Positions 1 through 13,195 of a stretch of DNA of 64,000 bases are shown here, one piece after another (position 1 is the stretch's first letter; the number at the start of each line of letters is the position of its first letter). The stretch lies in NCBI GenBank assembly GCA_030248215.1, contig JASANG010000302.1, forward strand, positions 1-64,000, read 5' to 3'. The DNA is from Enoplolaimus lenunculus (lineage: Eukaryota > Nematoda > Enoplea > Enoplida > Thoracostomopsidae). The translations under genes and the position numbers were made by a program. The notes beneath the pieces are model-generated. The model was not told the origin of the DNA. It was given only the letters and a program-made list of their open reading frames with translations, and made no database searches.

Positions 1-3000
1 AATGCCCAGTAAAGGCGAGTAGACAGGGTGCGAGCGGAGCCGCGGTGCAGCAGAATAATGCTGGCAACGCTGTAAACAGGCAAGGACAGGCACAAGGAGG
101 GCAAGGAGGGAGATTTCCACCTTGCGTTCATTGTAACAGGACGAATCACCCGTCGAATGAATGTTTTCGGGCGAATCGCCTACCGATACCGGGGTTGAAC
201 GCACCGTTACCCCCGATGACGTCGGCGAGTAGTAACCAAGTACAAGGGCCAGTGATATTGCAAAGGCAAAAGGAAGTACTGGGGCCGTGTATATCATCAC
301 CTACGGCCGCAGCGCAGGAAAAGGGAGCACCGAGTGTGCGGATACGGAAAATGCATGAAGGGCCGATAACGGCGACAGCAGGTGTAACAGAACCGGGTGT
401 GAATTTCGTGGAAGGAGCCGCAGCAACAAAGGCTACGGGTCTGTATATCGAAATGAGTATCAGGAGTTATCAGATAACGGGAATGCTGGATTCTGGCGCG
501 GATGTGTCACTTATGCACATATCGGCATACGAGAAATATTTCTCGGATTTACCCCTGGATGAGACGGTAAAGATTTCATGCAGGACGTATAATAACCAGA
601 TAGCCCAACAGACTATTGGGTGTTTGAAATATCTGGTGACTATGGGCGGAACGACAAAAATGGCTAATATCCATATAGCCCCGGAAATGCAAACGGCGTT
701 GATCTTTGGGGATGATATGTTGAATGATTTCGGCATCACCTTGGACTATAATAGGTCCTTGGTGATGGTGAACAGGAGAATCGTACGATCATGGCGTGCT
801 CGCCAAGTGGTACGAAATGGGAGTTTGACTCATGAATGGTTGGAAAATGTGAGGCCGGAAGAACGGGTAAATACTTATTATAATAGAAAGGAGCCTCAGG
901 TACCGGAGTCGCTGGCTGTGCCGAAGGGGGATAAGAATCCTTCGACACAAGGGGCAGCGCAACAAGTGATGTTAGCGGGAAATGATATTCCGGCAGTAGC
1001 AGAGGAGGTGATACCGACTCTGGAACAGGGAAGTGAACAGGAAAAAGGGGCACGGCCCACGGGGAAAAGAAAAAAAGAACCCTCCACACAGGGGGGTAGT
1101 TGGAAACAGGATGAAGGACAGGTATGGGCTCCGGAAGTAGAGCCGTTGGAGCAAAGGGAATCGAAAAAGGAACGGTTGCCCTGGGAAGGAAAACAGGTGA
1201 GAATTCAGGATTGGGCAGGAGAAATGGAAAAGGATAATACGGTAGCCCCTCGAGTGGCTAACGTATGCAGAGTCGCTGCAGCAGTACAGATCCCGGCGGA
1301 GACGACGGTGATGGTCTGTTGCAGGGTATGCGGTGAATTAGAAACGGAAAGTGAAGTGATAACGGAACCGCGATTGGAGTCAGAGGCGTTGTTAGAGGCC
1401 TTGTTGATACCCAAGGCGGTGGTGAAAAATGAACAAGGGTGTGTATTCCTGCCGGTTTCAAATATTGAAGGAAGGACGATGCAGCTACTATCAGGTGAGA
1501 TAGTGGCGTCAGTGGAACAGGCAGAGGAAATCACGGAAATAGTGAAACGGGAAGAGGCATTGGCCAGTATTAAGGCGACAAGAGGAGAGGAATTGCCTCA
1601 ATTAGAGCAAATTTTACCGGCAGTAACCAGGGTAGCGGCCATGCCTGAAGGGCAGGACGCGTCAGAAGCAGACGACTTTGTGAAGTGGCTGCTTGAACAG
1701 GTGGAAACGTATAAGGATGGAGAGATAGTGTTACCGGAGGAAGTAACACTGGAGGAACGGGACTTTGAAGGAAAGCAATTGCGGATATTACAGGCATTGT
1801 TGCACCAGAATCAGGATGTATTCGGGAGAGAAGGAACACCCCTTAGTTCGACAGGGGTTGTGACACACCGGATGGAGATGTTGACGCGGACGCCGGTTCA
1901 GCAACGTATTCGTCGCGCGGCGTACGCAAGGAGGCAGATCATATCTGACTGCGTCAAGAAAATGTTGAAGGAAGGGGTGATACAACCCTCAAGGAGCCCA
2001 TGGGCATCTCCGGTCGTTCTTGTTAAAAAGAAGGACGGGACCATGAGGTTTTGCGTGGATTACAGGCAAGTGAATGAGGTGACGAAAAAGGATAGTTTCC
2101 CACTCCCGCGGATTGATGAAACGATCGATGCGCTGAGGGGTGCGAAATATTTTACAACGGTAGATCTGCAGTCGGGTTACTGGCAGATTCAGATGGAACA
2201 GGAGGATATTGAGAAAACGGCATTTATTTGTCATGAAGGGTTGTATGAGTTCCGGGTGATGCCGTTCGGGTTGACAAACGCGCCGGCAACCTTTCAGAGG
2301 ATGATGCAGATGGTGTTCTCGGGATTGCTCATGGAGATATGCTTATGCTATCTCGATGATGTCATAATCTTTTCGAAGTCTTTTAATCAGCATATGCTGG
2401 ACTTGGAAAAGGTGTTCGACAAATTAAGGGATGCCGGATTGACAATTAAAGGGAAGAAGTGCTCGTTCGCCCAGAAAGAGGTGCGCTTTTTAGGGCACGT
2501 CGTTTCTAATGGAGGAGTACGGCCGGACGAGGACAAGGTTAAACAGGTGCAGAATTGTCGGGTGCCGAAGACGGTAACGGAACTGAGATCGTTTTTGGGC
2601 TTGACTGGATACTACAGGCAGTTTGTACAGGATTATAGTGTGATAGCATATCCGCTAACACAGTTGACACAAGGAAGTCAAAAAGGGAAGTCGATAGTAA
2701 AGGAATGGGATCTGGAATGTCAGATGGCATTCGAGCAGTTGAAGCAGAGGCTAACAGCGGATACGGTGTTAGCGTACCCGGATCATACGAAGCCGTTCCT
2801 GTTGTACACGGATGCGAGTCAGGAAGGAGCGGGCTTTGTGTTGCAACAAGTTGCGGAGGACGGAGAGGAGCATCCGATCCATTTTGGGAGTAAAAAGTTT
2901 TCGGAAACGGAGCAAAGGTATGCAATTACAGAGAAGGAATGTTTAGCGGTGGTCGTGGCGTTTATGAAATTCAGGACCTATTTAATAGGAAGTACGACCA

Positions 3001-3170
3001 CGGTTATTACGGATCACGCTCCCCTAGTACAAATTCTAGGGAAAATGAGGGTGATCGGAGCGTTGACACCACGGTTGATGAGGTTTGCTTTGAAACTTCA
3101 GGAATTTAAGTTCACGGTGGTGTATAAGCCGGGGAAGAAGCATAAGAATGCGGATGAGGAGAACGGGAGA
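1..3170 (+). mobile_element. Ty3/gypsy retrotransposon copy A, partial (gag end, protease, RT, RNase H)
   Basis: Fossil or recent Metaviridae (Ty3/gypsy) copy, cut at its 5' side by the window edge. In order it shows the gag C-terminal Cys/His region (about 120-180), an aspartic protease with an LDSGAD site (about 485-505), a reverse transcriptase with a YLDD catalytic motif (about 2345-2360) and an RNase H domain with a TDAS motif (about 2800). No integrase and no 3' LTR are seen. Similarity to copy B, which lies inverted just downstream, is near-identity over about 2.7 kb, so the pair is young or comes from a single event. The 3' side decays into purine-only sequence. The element is incomplete. 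Confidence 0.9.
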
Positions 3171-3623
3171 GGACAAAAGAAAAATAAGGAGAGCAGAGAG
3201 GAACGAGAGGAAAGAGGAGGAGAAAAGAGAGGAAGGAAAAGGAAGAGGGACCAATTTGGAAGAGGAGGAAAGAAAGATGAGGAAGTGGAGTAGAAGCTGA
3301 CTGAAGAAGAGAGTACTTCGAAAAGAGGCGCTTGGGAAAACGGCAGATGCGAGAGGCGCATAGAGGATCCATTTTGGCTGGATGATTAAGTTCATCGAGC
3401 AGGGATTATGAGGTGAAGTTGGAGGTGTAGTGGTTTGGTGGATTTTATTTTTGTTTTTTTGTTGTGTTGTTTTTGGTTTTTTTAATTGTTGGTTGTTGTT
3501 TTGTTGTGTTTTTTTTTTGGTTTTTAATTTTTTTTTTTTTTTTTTTTTGTGTGTGTTGTTTTGTTTTTTTTGCGTTTTTTTCTCGTTTTTTTTTTTTTTT
3601 GATTTCTTTAGGATAGATTTTTT
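3155..3623. repeat. Low-complexity centre between the two inverted gypsy copies
   Basis: About 3155-3300 is nearly all A and G. About 3425-3620 is nearly all T with some G and a few C. Recognisable retroelement sequence stops on one side and resumes on the other in inverted orientation. No gene is credible here. The composition is what one expects from a genuine homopurine/homopyrimidine tract or from failed consensus calling in a long-read assembly at a palindrome centre. Confidence 0.7.
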
Positions 3624-6600
3624 ATATGTAATAACCGTGGTGTACTTCTATTAAATAGGTCTGAATTTATAAACGCCACACCACCGCTAAACATTCTTTT
3701 CTGTAATTGCATACTTTGTCGTTTGAAAACTTTTTACTCAAATATGGATCTCCTCTCCGTCCTCGAACTTGTTGCAAACAAAGCCCGTTTTACTATGTGA
3801 AAAGAAGGTTGTAGATCCGTACGTACACTATCCGCTGTTAGCCTTGTTCATGTATGCATCTGAATTCCAGATCCATTCCTTTACTATCGACTTCCCTTTT
3901 CTTCCTGTCAAGTGTTAGCGGATATGCTATCACACTATAATCCTGTACAAACTGCCTGTAGTATCCAGTCAAGCCCAAAAACGATCTCAGTTCCGTTACC
4001 GTCTTCGGCACCCGACAATTCTGCACCTGTTTAACCTTGTCCTCGTCCGGCCGTACTCCTCCATTAGAAACGACGTGCCCTAAAAAGCGCACCTCTTTCT
4101 GGGCGAACGAGCACTTCTTCCCTTTAATTGTCAATCCGGCATCCCTTAGTTTGTCGAACACCTTTTCCAAGTCCAGCATATGCTGATTAAAAGACTTCGA
4201 AAAGATTATGACATCATCGAGATAGCATAAGCATATCTCCATGAGCAATCCCGAGAACACCATCTGCATCATCCTCTGAAAGGTTGCCGGCGCGTTTGTC
4301 AACCCGAACGGCATCACCCGGAACTCATACAACCCTTCATGACAAATAAATGCCGTTTTCTCAATATCCTCCTGTTCCATCTGAATCTGCCAGTAACCCG
4401 ACTGCAGATCTACCGTTGTAAAATATTTCGCACCCCTCAGCGCATCGATCGTTTCATCAATCCGCGGGAGTGGGAAACTATCCTTTTTCGTCACCTCATT
4501 CACTTGCCTGTAATCCACGCAAAACCTCATGGTCCCGTCCTTCTTTTTAACAAGAACGACCGGAGATGCCCATGGGCTCCTTGAGGGTTGTATCACCCCT
4601 TCCTTCAACATTTTCTTGACGCAGTCAGATATGATCTGCCTCCTTGCGTACGCCGCGCGACGAATACGTTGCTGAACCGGCGTCCGCGTCAACATCTCCA
4701 TCCGGTGTGTCACAACCCCTGTCGAACTAAGGGGTGTTCCTTCTCTCCCGAATACATCCTGATTCTGATGCAACAATGCCTGTAATATCCGCAATTGCTT
4801 TCCTTCAAAGTCCCGTTCCTCCAGTGTTACTTCCTCCGGTAACACTATCTCTCCATCCTTATACATTTCCACCTGTTCAAGCAGCCACTTTACAAAGTCG
4901 TCTGCTTCTGACGCGTCCCGCCCTTCAGGCATGGCCGCTACCCTGGTTACTGCCGGTAAAATTTGCTCTAATTGAGGCAATTCCTCTCCTCTTGTCGCCT
5001 TAATACTGGCCAATGCCTCTTCTCGTTTCACTATTTCCGTGATTTCCTCTGCCTGTTCCACTGACGCCACTATCTCACCTGATAGTAGCTGCATCGTCCT
5101 TCCTTCAATATTTGAAACCGGCAGGAATACACACCCTTGTTCATTTTTTACCACCGCCTTGGGTATCAACAAGGCCTCTAACAACGCCTCTGACTCCAAT
5201 CGCGGTTCCGTTATCACTTCACTTTCCGTTTCTAATTCACCGCATACCCTGCAACAGACCATCACCGTCGTCTCCGCCGGGATCTGTACTGCTGCAGCGA
5301 CTCTGCATACGTTAGCCACTCGAGGGGCTACCGTATTATCCTTTTCCATTTCTCCTGCCCAATCCTGAATTCTCACCTGTTTTCCTTCCCAGGGCAACCG
5401 TTCCTTTTTCGATTCCCTTTGCTCCAACGGCTCTACTTCCGGAGCCCATACCTGTCCTTCATCCTGTTTCCAACTACCGTCCTGTGTCGAAAGTACTTCA
5501 TTTCCTTTCGCCGTGGACCGTGCCTCCTTTTCCTGTTCACTTCCCTGTTCCAGAGTCGGTATCACCTCCTCTGCTACTGCCGGAATATCATTTCCCGCTA
5601 ACATCACTTGTTGCGCTGCCCCTTGTGTCGAAGGATTCTTATCCCCCTTCGGCACAGCCAGCGACTCCGGTACCTGAGGCTCCTTTCTATTATAATAAGT
5701 ATTTGCCCGTTCTTCCGGCCTCACATTTTCCAGCCATTCATGAGTCAAACTCCCATTTCGTACCACTTGGCGAGCACGCCATGATCGTACGATTCTCCTG
5801 TTCACCATCACCAAGGACCTATTATAGTCCAAGGTGATGCCGAAATCATTCAACATATCATCCCCAAAGATCAACGCCGTTTGCATTTCCGGGGCTATAT
5901 GGATATTAGCCATTTTTGTCGTTCCGCCCATAGTCACCAGATATTTCAAACACCCAATAGTCTGTTGGGCTATCTGGTTATTATACGTCCTGCATGAAAT
6001 CTTTACCGTCTCATCCAGGGGTAAATCCGAGAAATATTTCTCGTATGCCGATATGTGCATAAGTGACACATCCGCGCCAGAATCCAGCATTCCCGTTATC
6101 TGATAACTCCTGATACTCATTTCGATGTACAGACCCGTAGCCTTTGTCGCTGCGGCTCCTTCCACGAAATTCACACCCGGTTCTGTTACACCTGCTGTCG
6201 CCGTTATCGGCCCTTCATGCATTTTCCGTATCCGCACACTCGGTGCTCCCTTTTCCTGCGCTGCGGCCGTAGGTGATGATATACACGGCCCCAGTACTTC
6301 CTTTTGCCTTTGCAATATCACTGGCCCTTGTACTTGGTTACTACTCGCCGACGTCATCGGGGGTAACGGTGCGTTCAACCCCGGTATCGGTAGGCGATTC
6401 GCCCGAAAACATTCATTCGACGGGTGATTCGTCCTGTTACAATGAACGCAAGGTGGAAATCTCCCTCCTTGCCCTCCTTGTGCCTGTCCTTGCCTGTTTA
6501 CAGCGTTGCCAGCATTATTCTGCTGCACCGCGGCTCCGCTCGCACCCTGTCTACTCGCCTTTACTGGGCATTCGCGTGCGATATGTCCCTGTCCTTCACA

Positions 6601-8799
6601 AAAGAAGCACGACCCGACTTCCCGTAATTTCCTGACTCGCTCTGAGTCCCGTGGCACCTGGTCAGATACAACCTGCTGACTTTGTCCTGAACCCTGTGCC
6701 TCCGTTTGCTCCTGATTATTCACACGAGCACGTCCTGCCTGCTGTCGCCGCGTATTCCCGGCGCCAGTATTTTGCCTTGCCTGTTGTGCATTCGACGCAC
6801 CCGTTTGCTGCTCCTGCTTCAACTCCATTTTACTCCCTTTTTCCTTCACGTTCAACGTGCCGTCAGCTTCAAGTTGCCTCTGCAACTTCAAGGCACGGCG
6901 CCGCAACTCCTCAAACGACTCTACTATACCCAGTTGCAGCCGTTGTTTCATTTCCGGGAACGAGTTGTTCACAAATGTCTGACACAACAAGTCCCTGCTC
7001 TCCTCCGTATTCGCAAACTGTTTCTCCAAATATCTTACCCAGTAAGACTGCAGCTCGTCAGCGTATTCGCTCACGTCCCCTTTTTGCCTGATCCTCTGGA
7101 ACGCTGCCATTCTATTCGACAGGTCCGTCGATTCTCCAAACCTTTCCTGGAATTCGCGCACTAATTGCCCGAACTCCTCTGAGCCGTATGGTCCATACCG
7201 CTCTTCCAAAATATCCAAATACTGATCAGCCAGTCCTTTCACATGATTCCTGAAGTGATTTATTTTGGACTCGCTGTCGACAATTTTAGCCGTTTGCATC
7301 ACCCGTTCAAATTTCCTGTACCAAATTCCAAAGTCTGACTTGCCTTCGAAATTTTGCAACGGCAATTTCTGCGGCATTTTCACCACGATCTGTGGTGCAC
7401 CCTGATTCGCGTACCCCATATACTGTGGTACCCGATTTGCCATATTCCCCATTGCCTGTAACTGTGGCATCTCCGCAAAACCCGTCATCCTCGGTGTTTG
7501 CATGACCGGTTCTTGCCAACTTGCGTTCGCTTGCGGAGCCACTCCTGGTTGTGCCGGAAATGCCTGATATGCATTCCCCGCCAATGGTTGGGTCAACACC
7601 GGATAACTCGCCTGTCGGTAGCCCATAGGGACAGGGTGGGGTGCCACCCCTCCTTTCGGCATCTCCTGATTTCCCATCGACATCGAGCAGGCTTGTTCCC
7701 CCGCTCCATGCATTCGCGTAGCTTCCGGGTACTCCTTTGTCACAGATTGCCGGTTAACGTCGTCCTTATTCGACATCCGACTCACTCTGCCTGATCTGTG
7801 ACTCTGCCTTGACTCCGGCCTCTGACCCATTTCACTTTCCAATTTACTCCACAACTTTCGAAACTTCTCACTATGTTTCGACTTCAGACCCCGTTCGAAT
7901 GCCCGAGTCAATTCCTTGATTTCGTCCTCCTCCTCTTCTGATTCCTGAATAGACGTCGCCCTCGAGCGTGCCTGAGGCACCCCCGGACTGCGACCTCTAT
8001 CTTCTTCCACTGCCTTCACACTATCCTGGCTCCGTGCTCCTATTCCTTGCACCTGGGTGGAAGCCTGTTGTCGCTGTAACCCATGTCCCATGGACATGCG
8101 TTGTTCCACCGACCAGTTTGCCAACGGCCCATCCATTTCTAATTGTGGATGCGGCCTAATCATATTTATCCTGCGTGACGGTTCCGTCCCGCTATAAGCC
8201 TGAGTCCATCTCATACCTGTTTCTGAACTATTTCCTTCCATCATAGCCGGATTCGGTATTGCGTATCTCGGTTCTGGTCGACATACGCCCGAATCCTCCA
8301 GATCCTGTCTCTCGTTCTGATATTCCGCTGTCATCCGAGGATAGGACATGCCTGAATCTACAACACCGCCATGTCCTGTGCTTCCCTCCGATGCATAAGC
8401 GAGTCTATGACTCCCTTGCCGTATGCCTGCATCCTCTTGCGCTCTCATTCCGGTATACTGCCCGTCTAACATCGTTAGATCCGGCGCCCTTGTCTCCGTC
8501 ACCTGTGCTCCTCGCGCAATCATAGTCGATTGCCCGGATATGCCATTCCCATTCGTCTGGAATACTGATTCGAATGATTCCTGACGACACATTGTACTCG
8601 GTAACGAAATCTCCTCGATTTCTTTACCCGGTTCTGCCTGAAGCTCGCGTGACATACTTCGTGTTGTCACCCTGCTTTCACGCGCCGTAGCCCTTGCTAC
8701 CGCTTCCTGTTCTACCGCCGTAGTTGGGGTCCTGTACAACGGCATTCTCCTTTTCCGAAATCGCACTTTCAGCCAATCTCTGTAAACTATTTCCCACAC
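3624..8799 (-). mobile_element. Ty3/gypsy retrotransposon copy B, partial (gag, protease, RT, part of RNase H)
   Basis: Metaviridae (Ty3/gypsy) copy on the minus strand, with a long open gag-pol reading frame of over 1,600 codons (3838-8799). From 8799 leftwards: a long, charged, low-complexity N-terminal gag region; a conserved retroviral-type capsid-like segment (about 7350-6850); a CCHC zinc knuckle (CX2CX4HX4C, about 6600); a second Cys/His cluster; a protease with DSGAD; and an RT with VDYRQVNE, MPFGLTNAP and YLDD motifs. RNase H-like sequence is still recognisable at about 3624-3830. No integrase and no left-hand LTR are present, so the copy is incomplete. Gag and pol share one frame, as in some gypsy lineages. 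Confidence 0.92.
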
Positions 8800-10268
8800 C
8801 AGTGTTATTGTGTTTTATATATATAAAACACCACTTTTCTGACCGGCCAATTTTTCGTAATTTTTGGCCCGAAACTTTTCGCCCGATTCAAAATTTCTTC
8901 CAAGAACGTGCTCTGGGTATTTACGAACTATACAGTTCCTAAATGTTTCAGCCCCAAGCACCTTCGACGATTTTTCGACCTTTTCACTTAGCTACTCCCG
9001 AGATTTCGTTTCACAGCCTTATTCACTCACTGAATACGGCACCCGATTTGAAAACTTGTGGCGTAGCCCCAAGCAAAATGCTCCTGAATCGTTCCTTGAA
9101 CTCCTTTCCAACTTTTATTCACGTTTGCCAGCCGCTATCTCGCGTCAGGCCAACTTTCAGCTCCGGTTTTCACCCGAGATTGCTCCTTATTAGCTAGCTA
9201 CTTGTTACAAGTACCTAGATCTCGTGCCGACGCCAACCGAAATTTCCGTAAACCCTTATAGCGCAAGTGTTAAGGGTTTACTTCCGTCCTTGATATGCCC
9301 TGAGTTCAATGCCGTATCCTTTTTGCCTTTCTCGCACCTTTTCACTTCACCAGGTCCAAAAACAACTGAATTTTTGACAATTTTTCAGATGTTTTTGACC
9401 AATACTGCCGATGCCTGTAACCGTTCCGTTTCAAATTTTAACCCGGTACTTACGAACACAATAGTTCCTAAGTATGCCAATTTCACCAGTTTCTGACCGT
9501 TTTTTCCAATTTTCGTCTCTTCACCCCGAGAATTTTCACTTCCAATTCGCCTGTTCCTGAACTAGTTCCACGTACTTGCGGCACAGCCTCAAGTATAACT
9601 GTCGAACTAATTCACAGCCTGTACTATCCAGTAATGTCAGTATCCGTTGCCCTTTCGCGCAGTAGATACTCACAGCCCGATTTCCTTTTCAGCCTGATTT
9701 CGATCCGTCAACTCCTGAATCAGTTCCACGTACTTGCGGCACAGCCTCAAGTATAACTGTCGAACTAATTCACAGCCTGTACTATCCAGTAATGTCAGTA
9801 TCCGTTGCCCTTTCGCGCAGTAGATACTCACAGCCCAGTTTCCTTTTCAGCCTGTACTCCCTGTTATTTTCCACAACACGATCGTTCAGATCCTGTGTTT
9901 CCAATAACAGCCCAAAACAGCCTTTAGCCTGTACTTTCCAGTAATGTCAGTATCTGTTGCCCTTTCGCGCAGTAGATACAATTTCCAACAACAGCCTTTA
10001 GCCTACCAGTAATGTCAGTATCTGTTGCCCTTTCGCGCAGTAGATACTCACAGCCCAGTTTCCTTTTCAGCCTGTACTCCCTGTTATTTTCCACAACACG
10101 ATCGTTCAGATCCTGTGTTTCCAATAACAGCCTTTTCCTTTTACACCCAGAAATTCCTTTATAACAGCCTTTTCCTTTTACACCCAGAAATTCCTTTCTC
10201 CTTTTTCCAACTATTTCCTTTCACACCGACCACCAACTAAATCAGCATCGAGACCGTCGTGGTCACCA
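8800..10268 (-). mobile_element. 5' leader of gypsy copy B with internal tandem repeats
   Basis: Non-coding sequence between the gag start of copy B and its presumed right-hand LTR. It contains direct repeats: a block starting AGTTCCACGTACTTGCGG at 9564 recurs at 9722 (period 158), and a shorter block with GTCAGTATCCGTTGCCC recurs around 9640, 9797, 9948 and 10017. A TGG-type primer-binding-like sequence (TGGTGACCACGACGG, read on the minus strand) ends at 10268, next to a TG/CA boundary. The tRNA it would match was not identified. Confidence 0.55.
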
Positions 10269-11560
10269 TGTGAGAAGTTCGTGATTTAGACTTAAGCCTG
10301 TATCCTGTATCGCCTGTATAGTTCTTTCCTCGATGTATGCGTATCGCTCTGATTTAGTAAAACGCGGCCGGTAAATGTTTATTATAAATCCCAACCCGAA
10401 ACCCGTATGACACCAAATATTTAATATTAACACCAGCAAATTACAGGTTATGCAATTTAACTGGCAACCCGAGCCGGAATCCTTAAAGCCGACGTCTGAA
10501 TCTGATTTAATCCAGCCACTGGCTTTACCGTACCCAATACTTTTGCCGTTTTCCAGAATCCGTGCAATTCTAACCCCGTTAGAATTACACCCCGTTAAAC
10601 CGTGTACTCTAACCCCGTTAGAGTTACACCAAATTTCCGACCAATCTAACCCCGTTAGATTTGGCCCAGCCGTTGTAGAATAATAAATCTAACCCCGTTA
10701 GATTTATTAGACTACTTTTCCCAGGTTCTCCGGTAATACCCCAAGTTCCTTTAGCACATAACACCAGTATCCAATACTGGGTAATTCCTGCGCCCTGCGC
10801 AACGCCGATTATACCAATATTCCGTAGTTTCCTTCACATACTTACGCCACCGTGACAATCTTAATTTAATTCAACTCAACCTTACTTACTAAAGACTTCC
10901 GCTTTCAACGCAAAACCAAAACTCAAGAAACAACGTACGAATCTGTTCACAACCAGCCAAAAAAATAAGCAACCGAGTTCACCAATTCCAAAACCAAGAC
11001 TGATTCCGGTCCTGGCTACCCATATCGGCATCTCGACCTCATTTGCATTTTCGCCGACACCCACAATTGGGTGTCCGCAATGCGGTTGAGGTCCAGAGCC
11101 ACACATCCGGTACCACAACAACAACAACTATAATGCCGGAGACACACATAATACCAAAGCACCATTTTGGTGCTGACATAGCCTAGCTATGTCGTTATTA
11201 GCAGATTAGGCCAAAACAATATGCACCATTAATCAACGACGTTCTATGGCCACGCAGGGCCCAGGTAAGTTCAACATTGCGGACACAGCCGCCATAGCAT
11301 AGATTTACCCATTTTTACGCCTTGTAGCAACGCCTAAGCCTAACTTAAGTTCTAAGAGAGACTAGGTGGAGCCAGGGACTCCCTTAAGGTGTGGTTTTGA
11401 TATAGGGTTTTATTTTATATTTTAGTTTTTAGTTTGAAATAGGTTTAAGTGTGGCATAGCCACCTACAGATACCACCTTAAAAAAGGTACGTCTTTCAAA
11501 GTAACATGAATCTAAATTGTTCGAAGAATCGTTCGAGATCATATTTGCTGTGATATGTAT
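10269..11560 (-). mobile_element. Probable 5' LTR region of gypsy copy B (right limit not defined)
   Basis: Starts at the TG/CA boundary beside the primer-binding-like site and extends right for perhaps 1.2 kb. No second LTR copy exists in the window, so the boundary cannot be proved by comparison. It holds four CCC-loop hairpins, listed separately, and no coding potential. Confidence 0.4.
10566..10709. repeat. Four CTAAC-CCC-GTTAG hairpins with co-varying stems
   Basis: Perfect inverted repeats with the same 3-base CCC loop lie at 10566-10586 (stem AATTCTAAC), 10606-10624 (ACTCTAAC), 10643-10661 (AATCTAAC) and 10681-10709 (13-bp stem ending AAATCTAAC). The outer stem bases differ between copies but remain paired in each. 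They lie in the presumed LTR of gypsy copy B. Confidence 0.85.
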
Positions 11561-11624
11561 GAATAACATTTCTGCAACGGACGCAACATACCACAAACAG
11601 TACGATTGTTGTATATAATTAAAC

Positions 11625-11960
11625 CAGTGTTTTTTTTTTTTTTTTTAAAAATTTTCTTCCAGACGGCCCTCCCACAAAAATTACCCCCAAAAAGAAAAAA
11701 TTTCCCCCTCTCACACACTCATTAAATCCCCGCGAATGAATTTATTTAACACAGAGAAATAACTACCTCTGTCTATTTATTACTTTCAAACAAAAAAAAA
11801 AAACCCACCCTGCGGGATTTAAATTTCTACTTCCTTAATAACAAAACCAAAACAACACAAAACAAATACAAAATCCAGAGCTCTAAGAGCCCACACCCAC
11901 CACCCCGCCCCCTCCGCCCTGCCCCCCCCCCCCCTCCCTAAAAAAAAACCACCAAATTAC
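11625..11960. repeat. Low-complexity A/C/T tract
   Basis: Homopolymer-rich DNA with T runs, A runs and a C run of about 14 near 11925. It has almost no G and no coding potential. It may be a real low-complexity tract or low-quality consensus. Confidence 0.7.
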
Positions 11961-13195
11961 AGTCAGTTTTTTTAACAAAAGCCCTATTCACATGTTGAAG
12001 TATGCCCGATAACGTTTAAACGAAAAAGCTAAATCGGTTGTAAACTTGACGTCTATTGGCGTAGGAATTAGTGCTATTCTGGCGAATTTTGGCTTGACCA
12101 GTCTAGTATATCTCCTAATTTTACCTTTCAACCCGTACACTTCATATGGGGATCTTCCAAACGCTGCAATACACTTCCGCGTCTAAAACCACTATAATCA
12201 TAACTATAAACACATTACAGAGTGCAGTTCATAACGTGTAAATGTCACGACCTGTGCAGTGGCGAAAACAATACTATTGCACATATAATATATTTATGTT
12301 TTAGCAACTGCAAAAAAACCCATATATTTGTCAGAATTGCACTGTACTCCACTGATTTAATCGTTGCGTTCCAGATTGCGTTTCAGAAACATGTTTAGTA
12401 TCAGTATATAATTTGTTTGTTTGAACAAAATATATATACTTGCCTGCAAAAACAATTGTTCTTAAACTTAACAAATTCACATATAACTTGAGTGACAGGA
12501 AATAAGAGACCAAAGGCGTTTATCAACAGATTGTAAAACAGTGTGAAAATCTGTCTGATTTGTACTTAATCGACACCATCGTCGTGTATATAATGATAAC
12601 ATTAGTCAAAAATTATAAACAAAACAATTTGAAATATATCTTGCCAAAATGTCAGCTGGTGCGCAAAAAAATTAACGGTACAAAACTTGCGGCGGAAAAG
12701 TTTCGTTCGAATTGTTTGCATTTTAGGCGATTATGACAGTCAAATTATGACAAAACGTTGTTGTTGCTGTTGCGTTTGCGCAATATTTCGATTAAAAATT
12801 TCACTTTTCTTATCAGTCGAGGTCTTTGAGTTTTAATATAGATTATGTAATGTTTCAGTTTAAATTTTTTTTCGAATTCACACTTGGGAATGTGTTGTTT
12901 GTAAGTAATTTGCAGTCGCATAATTTGTCGATAACAAAACGATTCAAAAAATTATGATTTGTGAACGGTAAAAATTCGATTGATAGTTGCCTTAAATATT
13001 TTAATGTGTAAGTGAACTGGTGAATGTAGCTGAAACGTTTAAATATGGGAAATTATTTTTCAACAATTATATGAGATAAAGCAGTATACATGGGTGTATA
13101 CAAGGAAAACGACAGACGGTGTATATCGTGTCCTAAAATTTCTCGCAAGACAAATATAACACATTTATCAGGCTTTTTTTAACCATCTGAATTCT
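11961..13195. other. AT-rich non-coding stretch, nothing recognised
   Basis: No exon-like open frame, RNA gene or inverted repeat stood out on either strand. A possible distal upstream region of the cuticlin gene. Confidence 0.5.

Noticed and set aside
3430-3654. Phe/Cys-rich open frame
   Set aside because: Pure translation of a T-rich low-complexity tract.
4339-8159. Many plus-strand frames opposite gypsy copy B
   Set aside because: Antisense shadows of the long minus-strand frame; composition and coordinates mirror it.
3624-11560. Integrase or a second LTR for the gypsy copies
   Set aside because: No HHCC or DDE-type sequence and no repeated LTR could be found in the window.
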